Shown here piece after piece: positions 32,882 through 44,346 of a stretch of DNA of 64,000 nt. Below the pieces are notes generated by a model that had not been told where the DNA came from, searched no databases, and was given only the letters and a program-made list of their open reading frames with translations. The DNA is taken from NCBI GenBank assembly GCA_012184525.1, contig WOFQ01000056.1, positions 124,001 to 188,000 on the forward strand, in the 5' to 3' direction. Every line of letters starts with the position of its first letter. The stretch's first letter is position 1. A program made the translations under genes and the position numbers. Origin of the DNA: Xenoacremonium recifei (taxonomy: Eukaryota; Ascomycota; Sordariomycetes; Hypocreales; Nectriaceae).

Positions 32882-35690
32882 TCAAGCAGCCACTGTTGAA
32901 GACATTGATGTCCGGTGCTTCTTCGATTTGGCCTTGCCTGCGGCCGTCTTCTTGCTGGCTTCGGCCTTCTTATTGGCTTCGCCGTCATCAGCCTCGTGAG
33001 AAAAGTCCTTCCATTTCCGCCAGCCGTCGTAGTCAATTAGAGCTTGCATACAGCCCCATTCCATGACTTTCCGCTCGAGCCAGACGAAATTCACAGGCTG
33101 AGTAGATTGTCAGTTATTTGTCTCTACATAGCGTGAAAACAAGGTGACTAAATACCTTGGTTAAGAAATCGTTGCAACCTGCTGCCAAGGCTTGGTGCCT
33201 ATCGCTCTGGAGAGAGCTGGCAGTCAGGGCAACGATGATGACGGGGCTCTTGAATAATGACGGGTTCTCGAGCCGGTCCTGATCCTGGAGCTCGCCCGCA
33301 CTCTCCTCGGGAAGAGTGCTGCCCCCAGGAGAGGAGGAGAAGACACCGATGGAGTTGACTCTTTCCAGCCGTCGAATCTCCCTTGTGGCGTCTAGTCCAT
33401 TCATTATGGGAAGTTGAATGTCCATGAGCACCAGATGAAACCCACCCGCCCTCCACTTATTGACTGCCTCTTGGCCATTGGTCGCCGTCTTCCATCGGAC
33501 CTTGAGACGCTTGACAAACGCCTCGAGTAGCTTCAGGTTGATCGGGTTATCCTCCACAATGAGCACGCTGATGGGCGGGACGCCCCCCATGAGCATGCCG
33601 GGCGGTAGATTGGGCACCTCGGTACTCTTCTTGATCCGCTTAGGACGGTTGGTCGGGGGTCTCGGTGACGATAATCTCGGAGGCGGCGTGGCGACGCGGT
33701 TCTGGGAGGTTTCGGGGGCGGGCGGCGTCGGGACGGCCTGCTGCGTGGGAGGCATGCCATTGGGAGGGTCTGAGGAGTTTGAATGAGTTCGCGAACGAGG
33801 CTTTCGGGTGCTGAAGTGCTGCGTACCATGATTGGCGGCCGCGGCAATGGACCCGGGCGGATTATTGGCTATGATCGTGGGAGACGACGTGTGGGTTCTG
33901 CCCAGGCGTGGTCTCTCTGGCCGCTCTCTGTAGGCGCGCGACCTGGTGCCGCCGGGCGACGGGATGGGAGGGATATGGCCGGTACCGAGGACGGCAATAG
34001 AGTGAGGGCCTGCGACATTAGTCGGCGCGGGCACGGCGACCGGGAGATGGGGAGACGGTACGCCGCCAACAGGAGGGAAGTAACCCTCGCCCGTCTCTGA
34101 GGGCCGTCCATCCTCGCCGGGATAGTAGTGGTTCGGGTTCTGATAGGCGTGGACGGGCGGCCGGGGCGAGGCTTTGGGCGCGCGCCGCGGGGGCTCGATG
34201 ATGAGGGCCTCGTCGACCGTCTGGCCGCCGGGATAGTAGGCGTCCAGGGTGCGGCCCATGGGCTCCTCGGGCCCCAGGATGCGGTCCTTGTGCTGGTCGC
34301 GCGGCACGAGGCGGATGTTGAGGTCGGGCGAGTCGAAGGTGCGGCCGAGCGAGTTGGCGTACTTGCGCAAGATCATGTCGCGCACATCGTCGACGAGGTC
34401 ATCCTCGTTGATGGTGATGAGCGTGGGCGAAGCATTGGAGCGCTTCACCCAGACCTTGCGGGTCACCATTTCGGCGTCGATGGGCAAGACTGTGGCCTCG
34501 CCGCCGTAGTCATTCGGCACCGGGCTATGCAGCAGAGTCTTGATGAGGGTGGTCTGGCGGTTGGAGAGGAGGCTCTGTCGTCGCGGAGGCGCGGGAGGCC
34601 GGGCGGGAGAGGAGGAGGAGGAGGATGAGTGCGGCGCCGGGGTCGGAGTTGCGAGAGTTGGAGCAAAGGCAACAGAGACTGCTGTCGTCGAGGTCTTGGG
34701 CGCTGTCGTCGTCGGGAGGTGGGGAGCAAAAGTCGTCGCGGGTGTCGAGGGCGAGGATGAAGCAGCGTGATGAGAGTCAGAAGAGAGAGTGTGTGTATGT
34801 GTCAGCGAGTCCGGGCCGTGAACAGCAGCGAGGTCGGGCTGCGAATGGGCCGCCGGCGAGGGCGTCAGATCCGCGGACGAGTCCTCGTTGATGCTATCGA
34901 GATTGGACGAGAGCGGAGGTTGAGGATGGGCCAGTTGCGTCGGCGATGGCGAGGGAGAGATGCTGGAGATGGAGGACATCCTGGCGGGCTGCAGATCGCT
35001 GCCGCTCACGGCCAGGGCCAGGCGCTGGAGCTGCTGTTCCGGCGCTGCCCCCGCTGGAGCCGCCCCTGGAGGCGCTGGCGTTTCAGTGGTCGACGTCCGC
35101 CAAGGGCCCAAGTGGAAGCCGGAATCCGCTGGGGCAGCCGCCGGAGCCGCCGCCGCAGTGTCTCGGGCAGAGGCTGGAGCAGCTGGAGCAGGCGCTGGCG
35201 CTGGCGCTGGAGCTCTCCAGTTTGAGGTCGGCGATGACGAGGGGTCCAGCTCCAGCTCCCGCTCTCGCGCGGCAGGCGCAGCTTCATCCTCGTCGCCCTT
35301 GCCCGGGATCGACAGCCCGTCTTTCAATCCTTCATCTTCATGATGCTGGCTCTGACTGTCGCCTTTCCCCTCTGATGGCTCTAGATCGCCAGTCACCAGA
35401 ACGCCATCCTCCTCGTCCTCCTCGTCGCCTTGGCTCTTCGAAAACCGGGCCTCCTCCTTGCTCGTCGTCGATGAGGTCTCGGCCTTGGCCTTGAGCCGCG
35501 TCTGGCTGCTAACCGCTCGAAGCGACGAATGCTCCTTTTCTCGATCGCCGCCGCCGCGAGGCTGGCTCTTCAGCGACCATGTATCGGTGCCGCATCCGCT
35601 CGGGTTTGACGCCAGCGAGGGCGTTGTCGAGTGTCGTCGTCGCTTGGAGAACTTGGCTCTGAGGCGGGAGGCGAGGTCGGTCCCGCCCAT
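32882..35690 (-). CDS. ssk1: Two-component response regulator Ssk1 (HOG pathway)
   Basis: Two exons, 35690-33156 and 33097-32882, with a 58-nt phase 0 intron, giving 916 residues. Ssk1 receives phosphate from the Sln1/Ypd1-type phosphorelay and, unphosphorylated, activates the Ssk2-type MAPKKK of the osmostress HOG/Sak pathway. The N-terminus is MGGTDLASRLRAKFSKRRRH, then about 680 low-complexity residues rich in Pro/Ala/Ser. The receiver domain (about 705-860) has the acidic pair in VLIVEDNPINLK, the phospho-acceptor Asp in LVLMDIQLPIMNG (about 756), ALTASS and the conserved Lys in DFLTK/PVNFVWLERKV across the splice. A basic Lys/Ala-rich tail ends the protein. The intron sits exactly after the conserved Lys-Pro turn, so an unspliced reading would lose the last helix. 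Confidence 0.93.
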
Positions 35691-37230
35691 CAGTATCGCA
35701 TTGGCGGCCGGTCTGCTGCCCGTCGAGCAATATGGGTTCGGGACGGAGACGACGAAATATGCTCGAGGGCCGGTGTTTTGATTCTGAAAATCGCAATACG
35801 AGATGGGGGAATTTTCCTCTCTGACAGACGCGTCCGCGCCCGATCCGTGGGCAGAGATCGAGATCGAAGGGGAGGGAGGTAAGAGGCCGAGGAAGGGACG
35901 ACACCACGATCAACAGCTCTCATCCAGCGCGATTACCGAGGCGAAGAGCCACAGCCAGCGAGGGCACGATGCAAAATGTCAAGAGGTAGCGGAAGGTCCG
36001 GGAAGCATCGATGGCGGCCGGGGCTTATTAAGAACTGATGAGGCCGTTGAACGGGCATGATGCGTCGTCAATCAATCGTGCCCGTTTGCTGGAGCTTCCC
36101 TCTGCTCTGAGCTCTTCCGCCCACGCAATTTAAAGCCTAGACGAGCCCACTCGCATGGAGCCTTGAGCATGCTCTCCCCATGCAACTCAGCGTCCAACGC
36201 ATCCATGGTCTCCATCCAAGCGGCCAATATTGACAGGGGTCACCCCCGAGTCAGTTTGCTGAAGGAACTCAGAGCTCTGGCTGTCCCCGCGCCGCGGCCT
36301 TTGTGTGCCGCATTCTTGGCTGTTGCTGACTCCGTGTCACAGTTTCTCTGCGGTCTATGTCAGTTATCACATTCTCAGCAGCAACTCGCCATGCTTCCAG
36401 CCGCTTTCCCTCCGCCCGCTCTATCACACGGGGAGACTGATTGGGGATACCCTCATCACGAGTGACCCCCCTCCTTCGCCTAGCCGCTGATACCAGCCAG
36501 CCCATGAGCCCCGAACTGCATCAATGGCTCGCCCTGTTGACCAACAGTCAACGCACTCTTTGAGGCACCTGCAGCACTTATCGTGCTCCTTTGCAACCCA
36601 CATCTGGGGAGCTGCAGCACCAGGAGACATGGGTTGTGAGACATGCTGACCTGCTTTCGTCTTAGACCATTCGGCTTCTTCACTTGGCCCGAAAGTCACT
36701 TTGCTAGAGACCGCTGTAGCGACCTGTCAGATTCAACTACCGAGACCGTGGCTCTGGCCTTGGAGAAAGACCAACGGCACTACCTGAGATTTCGTCTGTA
36801 GACTGGAGCTAGTCATCAAGGATGAGGCTTGATACGAGATGTGCTGATGCTAACAGCCAGCGAGTGCATTCTGGTCGTAGATGTGACTATTCTTGACACC
36901 TGCGTCTCGAGCATAAATATGGCGCCGTAGCTCAGCCAAACAATGCCATTTCTGATCACATATACCTGAAAAGGCCCTTATTGTAATTACCTGTCTTTCA
37001 AAAGGTTGTCCACATATTTCATCGCATGTGAAGCTTGAGAAATGGGAAGGTGACGACTAGATACAGTTCTTGATGCACTGTCTATGCACTGTACAGTCTA
37101 GAATCCAACGGCTTACGAGTTGGAGACTCTGCCATCAACTGTAATTGTCATCAACCAACATCATAGGTAACGCTTTCACATCTAATTCCATCCCTGTAAG
37201 ACAACCAGTGTGAGATCTCAAACGTTACCA
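35691..37230. other. Divergent intergenic region (Ssk1 / CCDC97-like)
   Basis: 1.5 kb between divergent genes, probably including long 5' UTRs. A short direct repeat (CTATGCACTGT-like) occurs near 37070-37095. No domain-bearing frame, tRNA or TATA box is clear. Confidence 0.5.
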
Positions 37231-37897
37231 ATGTCTCCTATCGGAAAACTGGACAAGCCCGTTCCCAGAGAACCGAAATCTCCTCGTCACCAGTCTCAGG
37301 TTCAGACGCAGAATCGGCGTCGCGAATATCTCACCAGGAATGATTCGTACTTTGCTAGTCTCGAGCATGAGTTTGCAGGTAGATTCTCAACCTCATCTGG
37401 ACTGAGTCGCTCACTTTGCTGACGCTCATCGTCCAGATCCCGTTCTCTACGAGCGTCTGGTGAAAAAATTCCAGACGGCGCCAGAGCGTGAAGCAGAGGG
37501 CAAGGCCAAGGGCTATGGAAGAACCCTCGAGGCTGACCTGATACGAGGAGAGTCCAAGCTCGCGAACATTGCCCAGTCGAACGGCAATGGCCAAGCCCGG
37601 GATGGCTCAGACACGGGGTTGGAAGCGATCTGGGAGCGTCCAGCACGGGGCAAGGAGGATGGCCTCACGTTGTGGCGCGCGTTTCTGGAAGAAAGGTTCA
37701 TCAAGGGCCAGGACGAGGATTTCGACTACGGAACCGTGGACAACAATGAGGACCTCGATGCTATGGTCAGAAAGGATGCCGAAGATGCCTGGTTCGATGA
37801 CGAGGAGCCGCACTGGGAGGCCGACGACGAAGAAATGGGAAGCACTCGCAACGAAGCCTCAAATCGACAAGGCGAGACTGGCATCCAAGACTTCTGA
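37231..37897 (+). CDS. CCDC97-like protein (DUF2052)
   Basis: Two exons, 37231-37378 and 37437-37897, with a 58-nt phase 1 intron, giving 202 residues. The start at 37231 has a good context (ACCAATG). The conserved core is NRRREYLTRNDSYFASLEHE joined across the splice to FADPVLYERLVKKF, then KGYGRTLEADLIRGESKL. The second conserved block is DEDFDYGTVDNNEDLD, then AEDAWFDDEEPHWE. This is the domain of human CCDC97, found associated with the SF3B part of the U2 snRNP; a role in splicing is inferred from that. The protein is highly charged, with no membrane segment. It is divergent from the Ssk1 gene. Confidence 0.85.
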
Positions 37898-38278
37898 TAC
37901 ATCTCCAAGCGGCTCATTTCCCAGCTTCACGAAAGCTCCATCCCGTTCCGGATTGACGCGCCGCATTCCCGGCCCGATCAAGCCATGCCGAGGCGCCTCT
38001 TGGGACTTTCTTCACCCCTTTGTCGCCTGTGCTGAGGCTGCATCGTGGCACCGGGTAAATTGGCGCAGCCCCCAATGCCGTAAATAGGCTATGAGTTGGG
38101 GGCGCAGATCTCATGAGAAGCTCCATCCGGAGCTGTCATATGCGCGGGGCAAGCACTTGGAGCTTCACATATATGCCAGAGAACCAGCTCGAGTGGCCTT
38201 GTTGTTCTTCGCAATATTTCTGGCAAAAGCGTCTCAAATCTGGGTTTCGGTTTGTCAGAAACTGTCATCGCGGACAAA
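37898..38278. other. Short intergenic region before the GH43 gene
   Basis: Holds the 3' flank of the CCDC97-like gene and the GH43 promoter. The GH43 frame is open slightly upstream of its ATG (to 38252). No clear TATA box. Confidence 0.5.
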
Positions 38279-39274
38279 ATGCCGCCTCTCATCAACCACA
38301 TCTACACTGCCGACCCCTCGGCCCACGTCTTTAACAACAGAGTCTACATCTATCCCTCCCATGACCGCGAAACCGACATCCAATTCAACGACAATGGCGA
38401 CCAATACGACATGGTCGACTACCACGTCTTCAGCACTCCCTCCTTAACCCCCCCGGACCCTAGCCAAGTCACCGACCACGGCGTCGTCCTCAAGATGGAA
38501 GACGTCCCCTGGGTCTCGAAACAGATGTGGGCGCCTGACGCTGCCGAGAAGCACGGCCGCTACTTCTTATACTTCCCAGCCCGCGACAAGCACGGCATCT
38601 TCCGCATCGGCGTCGCCGAAGGCCCGTCTCCCACCGGCCCCTTCACCCCCGACCCGGAGCCCATCCCCGGCAGCTTCAGCATCGACCCAGCCTGCTTCGT
38701 CGACGACGACGACGACGGCCAAGCCTACCTCTACTTCGGCGGGCTCTGGGGCGGCCAACTTCAATGCTACCAGCGCGGCCCCGACGCCTTCGACGCCGCC
38801 TGGCAGGGCCCCCGCGAGGTCTCCGGCCCCGACACCCCGGCCCAGGGCCCGCGTGCTGCCCGCCTCACCCCGGACATGCACCGCTTCGACGGCCCCGTCG
38901 CCGAACTCACGATTCTGGACCCGGAGACCGGCGCGCCTATCCCCGCAGACGACCACGCACGACGCTTCTTCGAGGCCGCGTGGGTGCATAAGCACAACGG
39001 GACGTATTATTTCTCGTACTCGACCGGCGATACGCATTTCCTCTGCTATGCCACAGGCGACAACCCGCTGGGACCGTTCACGTACGGGGGTCGTATTCTC
39101 GAGCCCGTGCTGGGCTGGACGACACATCATTCTATTGTCGAGTTTCAGGGGCGGACGTATTTGTTTTACCATGATTGTGAGCTGAGCAAGGGGGTGGACC
39201 ATCTGCGGTCTGTGAAGGTGAAGGAGATATTCTACGATGACAAGGGCGGGATCATCACGACGACGGCGGACTAG
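38279..39274 (+). CDS. Glycoside hydrolase family 43, intracellular
   Basis: Single exon of 331 residues starting at the ATG in CAAAATGCCG. GH43 enzymes are five-bladed beta-propellers that cleave arabinan and xylan side chains with inversion. The three catalytic acids are visible: Asp12 as base (TADPSAHVF), Asp136 as pKa modulator (SIDPACFVD) and Glu232 as general acid (FFEAAWVHK). MWAPDAAEKHGRYFLYFPA and WTTHHSIVEFQGRTYLFYHD are typical blade strands. There is no signal peptide, so the enzyme probably works inside the cell on imported oligosaccharides. Likely activities are beta-xylosidase or alpha-arabinofuranosidase; the sequence does not decide. A run of five Asp follows the second catalytic residue. 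Confidence 0.92.
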   Translation: MPPLINHIYTADPSAHVFNNRVYIYPSHDRETDIQFNDNGDQYDMVDYHVFSTPSLTPPDPSQVTDHGVVLKMEDVPWVSKQMWAPDAAEKHGRYFLYFPARDKHGIFRIGVAEGPSPTGPFTPDPEPIPGSFSIDPACFVDDDDDGQAYLYFGGLWGGQLQCYQRGPDAFDAAWQGPREVSGPDTPAQGPRAARLTPDMHRFDGPVAELTILDPETGAPIPADDHARRFFEAAWVHKHNGTYYFSYSTGDTHFLCYATGDNPLGPFTYGGRILEPVLGWTTHHSIVEFQGRTYLFYHDCELSKGVDHLRSVKVKEIFYDDKGGIITTTAD

Positions 39275-39423
39275 AGCTTCAGAGTTTAAAAAAAGAGATT
39301 GTTTTGGTCGTGTATGTCTATACCCCTTTTCGGTATCCGTCTATTCCCCAATGTAGCCATGATTCATTTTAGTCGTCGTATCCAAAACGCAAAACAAAAG
39401 AAATTCCAGGGGTATCTATCATT

Positions 39424-42400
39424 CTACAACACAACGCCGACGCGGAGCTTATCCAGTGCTTCCTCGTACTTCGCGGGGCTGTGATCAATCAACATGCTCG
39501 TCCCGAAGCGCACCTCGCGAAACCGCGCCTCCACGTCCTTGATATACTTCAGCACGATGCGCTGCGCCGGCTTGCCGATGTGGTCCTCGTCACTGAGGAG
39601 GAAGGCATCGCGGCGCAACACCCGCTGCGTCTCAACCGTGAACACCTCGCCGGGGGGTAACAACTTCGTGCTCGTCATGCTCGCGCGCAGGGCCTGCAAC
39701 ACGGGCAGCGACCACTTAGCCTCGTCCTCGGAGGAGACCTGCTGGGGAGCCTTGTGGTACCATTTCTCGGCGATGCCGCCTTGCAGGGCGTGCCAGAGGC
39801 GCTGGCGGATCTCGATCTTGGCTTGGTGCTGGTCCTGCTTGAAGGCGAGGGCGATGGCTTGGAAGTCGTGCAGGACGCCGAGGGAGAGGTAGGGGACGAG
39901 GTCGTTGCCGTGGACGACGCTGGTGATGAGTCCGCGGGTGAGTTTGCGGAGGGTTGAGGACATGGTGCCCGGGGGGCCGTAGGCGTAGACGTGGATGGGA
40001 CGGCCGGCCGGGAGATGGACTTGTGAGGGATCGTCGTTGGTGCTGGGGCCTGGTTTGTCTTGTTGCTTGGATGAAGTGACAAATCCGGTACCAGCTGGGT
40101 TAGGTTCTGAGAGCATCACGCCCAGAAGAGCCGTCACGGCGCCCCCTAGAGAATGGCCGCAGAGAACGATGCCGTAGTCGGGGAACTCAAGCAATGCCTC
40201 TCGCAGCGTGATGAGAACTCGGCCATCACCACCATACAAGAGTCTTCGAGCTGACGCGTGAACACCCTTGTGCACTTTGTATGGACGTCCACGCCATGAG
40301 AGATTGTCGTAGTCACAAGTCATGTCCGCCAAGACGTCCTCAAACCCTAGGGTACCTCGACAAGCTAGTACAACAGCTCTGGCGTCGTGATCCAAGGAGA
40401 TGTAGTGAACGAGAGGAACCCCTGTCCCGGTTGAGCCGCTCGAGTCTGACCCGCCTTGAGGGTCGACGAACGACGCCAAAAGAAGGCTTCCGGTATCTGA
40501 CTCCGTATGCTGTACGAAGTGTCGAACATCGGTGTGTGTGCCATCCCAAGCCTTCAAAACGGGCTCTTGTTCAGATATGCCCATGAATTTAAGGAAATTC
40601 GACCCATATGATGCAGAGGAGAAGCGCATGTATCTCGTCACGTTGTGCAGGACATGACCCCTGGGAAATATGCCATCGACTGCACCCTCTCTCCGAAGCA
40701 CGCTCAGCGCATCTGCCGCGCTGTAAGCGCTCTTATTCTGATAGCACGATGCCAACACCAAAGAGGACTGTGAGTCGTTGGAGGCAAGACTGTAGAGACT
40801 CGGAACGTGAGATGTGATGCGGCGATGGCCCCTGACTGTCGTAGGCGTTGAGGGCCGAAGCGTAGCGCCATCGTTGGAGGTTCGTGCAAAAGATGACTCG
40901 GCTGCCGTGTCCGTCCATGAGAAAGTGGGAGAAGAGGGCCGTAGTCCGCTTGAAGAGTGGATGGAATAAGTGTCTGTCTGCGAAACGATGGAGTCGCGCC
41001 GACGTTCGTGGACAGAAACGTAGCTGGACCGCGAGGGACTCCGAGGAACGAGCATCGAGCTATCGACGGGATATGGGCTCAGTGAACTTGACCGAATGCT
41101 TGGAAGCGGTTTCCCTGAGCTCAAGATTCTCGGATTAGTCGAGCCAATCGGGGGGTCCTTTTTGACAAGATTCGTGAGTCTCGACTGAGACCTGTTGTCC
41201 GGCGCAGTCGAGTCCTTGTGCCACATGTTGGACAAGGACTGGCTGCTCTCTTTGAGTGCTTGCTTTAAGCTTGCCTTCTTCTCCGAACTTTTCGTGGGCA
41301 GAGTAGGATCCGTTTTTCTTTTTGGAAGCACCTTGCGAGATGCCGTTGAGGTTTGCGCTGAGCTTTGCCGGGGCAACTCTGCCTTGTTGCGAGATGATAT
41401 CGTGTCAAGGGGGACCCTATGCTTTTTCTGGTTTGCTTCCCGTTCCGGTCTTTGCTTTGACAGAGAGGAAGAGGGTCGCGAGCTGGCATTCGGAGTCTTC
41501 GGCCTTGCCGCATTTTCGTTCTGGGGCGATGTAGTTGGGCTATGCAAGGCATTCGGCGATGACCTTGACCGTCCCATGCTAGCCTTCGTGTTCATGGCAA
41601 ACGTACTAGGCGGCGACGGTGTAGTTGGTGACTTGACACGAGGGGTTCTTGGACGGGCTGTTGAAGGCGATGATACCCTAGGGACAGTAGGCTTTGGTCG
41701 TTCCTCAGTTGAAGGCTCTGGTTCAGTGTCCGAAAATAACTCAACAACCTGGGGGGTTGGTTGCTCTTCGCAGTTTCGAAGAGAAGTAGTTCCAAACTTG
41801 TTCCTTTCAAGCTTGTAGACGACTCGATAAGATGCCTCGCTATTGTCGGAATAGGGGCGGAAGCCACCAGGTGACCGCGGCGCGATAGTCTCGACAACCT
41901 CTGCTCCGGACGGTGTTGGAAGAGAGATTGGACCTGGCCCATCAACATCGATGGTGATTATTTGAGTAGAAGTCACTGCGTTTGAGATGGTGACTGTAGT
42001 ATCCTGAGGAAGAGTGTCGGCAATTTCATCTTTGAGCTTCCGAACGACTGCTTCATCATCATCGCCACCATTTCTCAAGTTCCCCTGGGAGGACTTTGGC
42101 CTGAGAGTAGTACTGCCAGAATGGCCCAGTCCATTTGATCGCGACGGAGGGTTTGCTTGGGCGTTCGATACCTGCACGTCAACTCGTTCACCGTCATTCA
42201 GGACTACAACATCCCAGACAACCTCTTCGTATTGGTGACGACGGTTCTCCTCAGAAATACAGCGCCAGCAATGTTGCTGAAGATACGCCAGGGCAGACAA
42301 ACCAAGGACGAGGTCGATAACACCAACTTTGTCGCCCTGTAAACCCGTGGCCGGATCACGGAACTCGTGACGTATCAGAGTGACGATGCTGGCAATGGCA

Positions 42401-42852
42401 CGTGAGGAGTCGGTCGAGCCCAGCACTTGATCAAGAGACGAGAGAAACAACTGGGAGAAGTCGGATGCCATGGAAAACGAGGTGCTCGTCAGGTGAAAGC
42501 CGGCAGTCGTCCAGAAAACGACCTGTGTCATGGCCCGATGGAGGTTCTCGAGACTCTTTTCGATCACCGACTCGGCATCCATCGTTGCGAGATCGCTCCG
42601 AGACCGCGCCAGCGTATCCCGTCCAGCACGGCTCAACACGCCCTCGACCATGCTGCGTGCTAGCTCGAGGCTAGATAAGGTGGTGATTCTCGCGGCGCCG
42701 AGGCCGTACGAGCCCGCGGCGGAACCGACTCGAATGGCGAGACATGTCGAACGCGTCGCAAGGCTGACAGCCTGGGCAACAGGACCTGGAAGCAGCGTGC
42801 GGCCAGGCTGAGGCAGTTCGGGCGCGGGCGGCTGCTCGATATCGACGTCCAT
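39424..42852 (-). CDS. Large class 3 lipase (diacylglycerol lipase-like)
   Basis: Single exon; I choose the ATG at 42852 (context ACCACCATGG, product MDVDIEQPPAPELPQ), giving 1142 residues; the frame is open to 42966. The N-terminal 200 residues are hydrophobic/helical with several possible membrane-associated segments (VIDLVLGLSALAYLQQH). A Ser/Pro-rich disordered middle of about 450 residues follows. The lipase domain lies in the last third: LVHYISLDHDARAVVLACRG, nucleophile Ser near residue 900 in VLCGHSLGGAVTALLG, then YGPPGTMS and SVVHGNDLVPYLSLG with the catalytic Asp region. A late His in the tail would complete the triad. Family members hydrolyse triacyl- or diacylglycerols. There is no N-terminal signal peptide, so it is probably intracellular. 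Confidence 0.88.
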   Translation of the reverse strand: MDVDIEQPPAPELPQPGRTLLPGPVAQAVSLATRSTCLAIRVGSAAGSYGLGAARITTLSSLELARSMVEGVLSRAGRDTLARSRSDLATMDAESVIEKSLENLHRAMTQVVFWTTAGFHLTSTSFSMASDFSQLFLSSLDQVLGSTDSSRAIASIVTLIRHEFRDPATGLQGDKVGVIDLVLGLSALAYLQQHCWRCISEENRRHQYEEVVWDVVVLNDGERVDVQVSNAQANPPSRSNGLGHSGSTTLRPKSSQGNLRNGGDDDEAVVRKLKDEIADTLPQDTTVTISNAVTSTQIITIDVDGPGPISLPTPSGAEVVETIAPRSPGGFRPYSDNSEASYRVVYKLERNKFGTTSLRNCEEQPTPQVVELFSDTEPEPSTEERPKPTVPRVSSPSTARPRTPRVKSPTTPSPPSTFAMNTKASMGRSRSSPNALHSPTTSPQNENAARPKTPNASSRPSSSLSKQRPEREANQKKHRVPLDTISSRNKAELPRQSSAQTSTASRKVLPKRKTDPTLPTKSSEKKASLKQALKESSQSLSNMWHKDSTAPDNRSQSRLTNLVKKDPPIGSTNPRILSSGKPLPSIRSSSLSPYPVDSSMLVPRSPSRSSYVSVHERRRDSIVSQTDTYSIHSSSGLRPSSPTFSWTDTAAESSFARTSNDGATLRPSTPTTVRGHRRITSHVPSLYSLASNDSQSSLVLASCYQNKSAYSAADALSVLRREGAVDGIFPRGHVLHNVTRYMRFSSASYGSNFLKFMGISEQEPVLKAWDGTHTDVRHFVQHTESDTGSLLLASFVDPQGGSDSSGSTGTGVPLVHYISLDHDARAVVLACRGTLGFEDVLADMTCDYDNLSWRGRPYKVHKGVHASARRLLYGGDGRVLITLREALLEFPDYGIVLCGHSLGGAVTALLGVMLSEPNPAGTGFVTSSKQQDKPGPSTNDDPSQVHLPAGRPIHVYAYGPPGTMSSTLRKLTRGLITSVVHGNDLVPYLSLGVLHDFQAIALAFKQDQHQAKIEIRQRLWHALQGGIAEKWYHKAPQQVSSEDEAKWSLPVLQALRASMTSTKLLPPGEVFTVETQRVLRRDAFLLSDEDHIGKPAQRIVLKYIKDVEARFREVRFGTSMLIDHSPAKYEEALDKLRVGVVL

Positions 42853-43754
42853 GGTGGTGGCGATGGCCTTTAACGACACTGGCGAGAGTCGAGCATTTGG
42901 AGGGGAAGCGACAGGAGCCTGCGCATGTTGGCTGGCCACAGAAACGCGATTGTTTCTATAACACAAGTTGAGGAGGCCAGCGCAATAGGGGGGCCAAAAC
43001 AGTGGCGGCGGCGGATGGCATGTCGTTGGGAAGATAAGTTGTTGGCGGCGGACTGAATCAGTGGCAGCCTCAGGGCGTCAACAAAGTGCTTGCATGTGAT
43101 AGTCTCCCTGTACCTGTACCTGTCGGGAATAGACGGGCTCCCCGCCAGCTGAAGGTACCGCTTTTGGGGCGAGATGTCTCACCACCCAATCTGGGCCGCT
43201 CGATAGGCGAATCTCGACGAATTCCAGGGCCCAGCAGTTGATACATACGTCCTGGCGACGGCCTATCAGAGGCTCCCACGACGGCATTGCGGTTTGAAAG
43301 CTGTCAATGCCGAGGATGGGAGGGATTGCGGTGGTGATTGGGTGCAATGGCTGTGGACGGGCCGTGCCTGGGTTGATGGTATAGTGTCTGCATTGATGGG
43401 CGGCGGTACTCCGGATCAGCTTCCGAGGGTTGCATCGTCATCGTCAATGGATCTTCGCTGGGATACGAGGCTGTGGAAGTCCTTTGGTGAGGATGTTTAC
43501 AGAGTAGAAGGACTGGTTGCTGACGGAATAACCTCTAACGCCTTTCAGGGGCAACCGGCAGGGCTGAGGCTGATGGCTCCTTCCCGCTAGCGATCTCGTA
43601 CCTGGCCGTTAGCGGGCACCGCCACAGTTAGCACAGTTAGCACCTCCAGCCATGTACGTATACATAGAAACGTGCTGAGCTTCACTCTCTTTGTTTCATC
43701 CTCCTCTCCTTTCCACTCTCCCCCAACGTCCCAATTGCCCACGAACCGCCCGCC
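42853..43754. other. Divergent promoter region (lipase / Gna1)
   Basis: 0.9 kb between divergent genes. A small direct repeat ACAGTTAGC occurs twice at about 43625-43642. A pyrimidine-rich leader precedes the right-hand gene. No gene seen. Confidence 0.5.
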
Positions 43755-44346
43755 ATGTCCGACGAAGGCCTCTTCGCGTCCTCGCTCCTCTCCGCCGATG
43801 TCGCCGCCTCGCTGCCCACGGGCTACCGGTTACGCGCCCTGCGCAAGTCCGACTACCACGACGGCTTCCTGGACTGCCTGCGCGTGCTGACGACGGTGGG
43901 CGACATCAGCGAGGCCGACTTCGCCAAGCAGTACGACCAGATGGTTGCCGCGGGCATCTACTATATCATCATCATCGAGGACACCACGCGGACAGAGCGG
44001 CCCGTCGTGGGCACCGGCGCCCTGATCCTTGAGCACAAGTTGTGAGTGTTGTGTTAGCCCCCTTGGACCTTTTGACACTCAAGCTGACATGACCTCTTAC
44101 AGCATCCACAATCTCGGCGCCGTCGGACACATCGAGGACATCGCCGTCGCCAAGGACCAGCAGGGCAAGAAGCTCGGCCTGCGCATCATCCAGGCCCTCG
44201 ACCACGTCGCGGCGCAGGTCGGCTGTTATAAGAGCATCCTCGACTGCAGCGAGGCCAACGAGGGCTTCTACATCAAGTGCGGCTTCCGGCGGGCGGGCCT
44301 GCAGATGGCCCATTACTACGAGGGCACCAAGGGTAAATCCCAATGA
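43755..44346 (+). CDS. gna1: Glucosamine-6-phosphate N-acetyltransferase (Gna1)
   Basis: Two exons, 43755-44041 and 44103-44346, with a 61-nt phase 2 intron, giving 176 residues, the normal size. It transfers acetyl from acetyl-CoA to glucosamine-6-phosphate on the route to UDP-GlcNAc, needed for chitin, glycoproteins and GPI anchors. The GNAT fold is visible: LPTGYRLRALRKSDYHDGFL at the start, VGTGALILEHKFIHNLG across the splice, then GHIEDIAVAKDQQGKKLG with the acetyl-CoA-binding Q-x-x-G-x-x-L/G loop. ILDCSEANEGFYIKCGFRR is the C-terminal substrate strand. Cytosolic; single essential gene in most fungi. Confidence 0.95.

Noticed and set aside
34128..35494. Several long plus-strand frames opposite the Ssk1 gene
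   Set aside because: They are mirror images of Pro/Ala/Ser repeats in the real gene.
36905..36945. GTAGCTCAG-like text suggesting a tRNA D-arm
   Set aside because: No T-arm or acceptor stem at the right distance.
38567..39202. 211-codon minus-strand frame
   Set aside because: Antisense to the GH43 gene, which has all catalytic residues.
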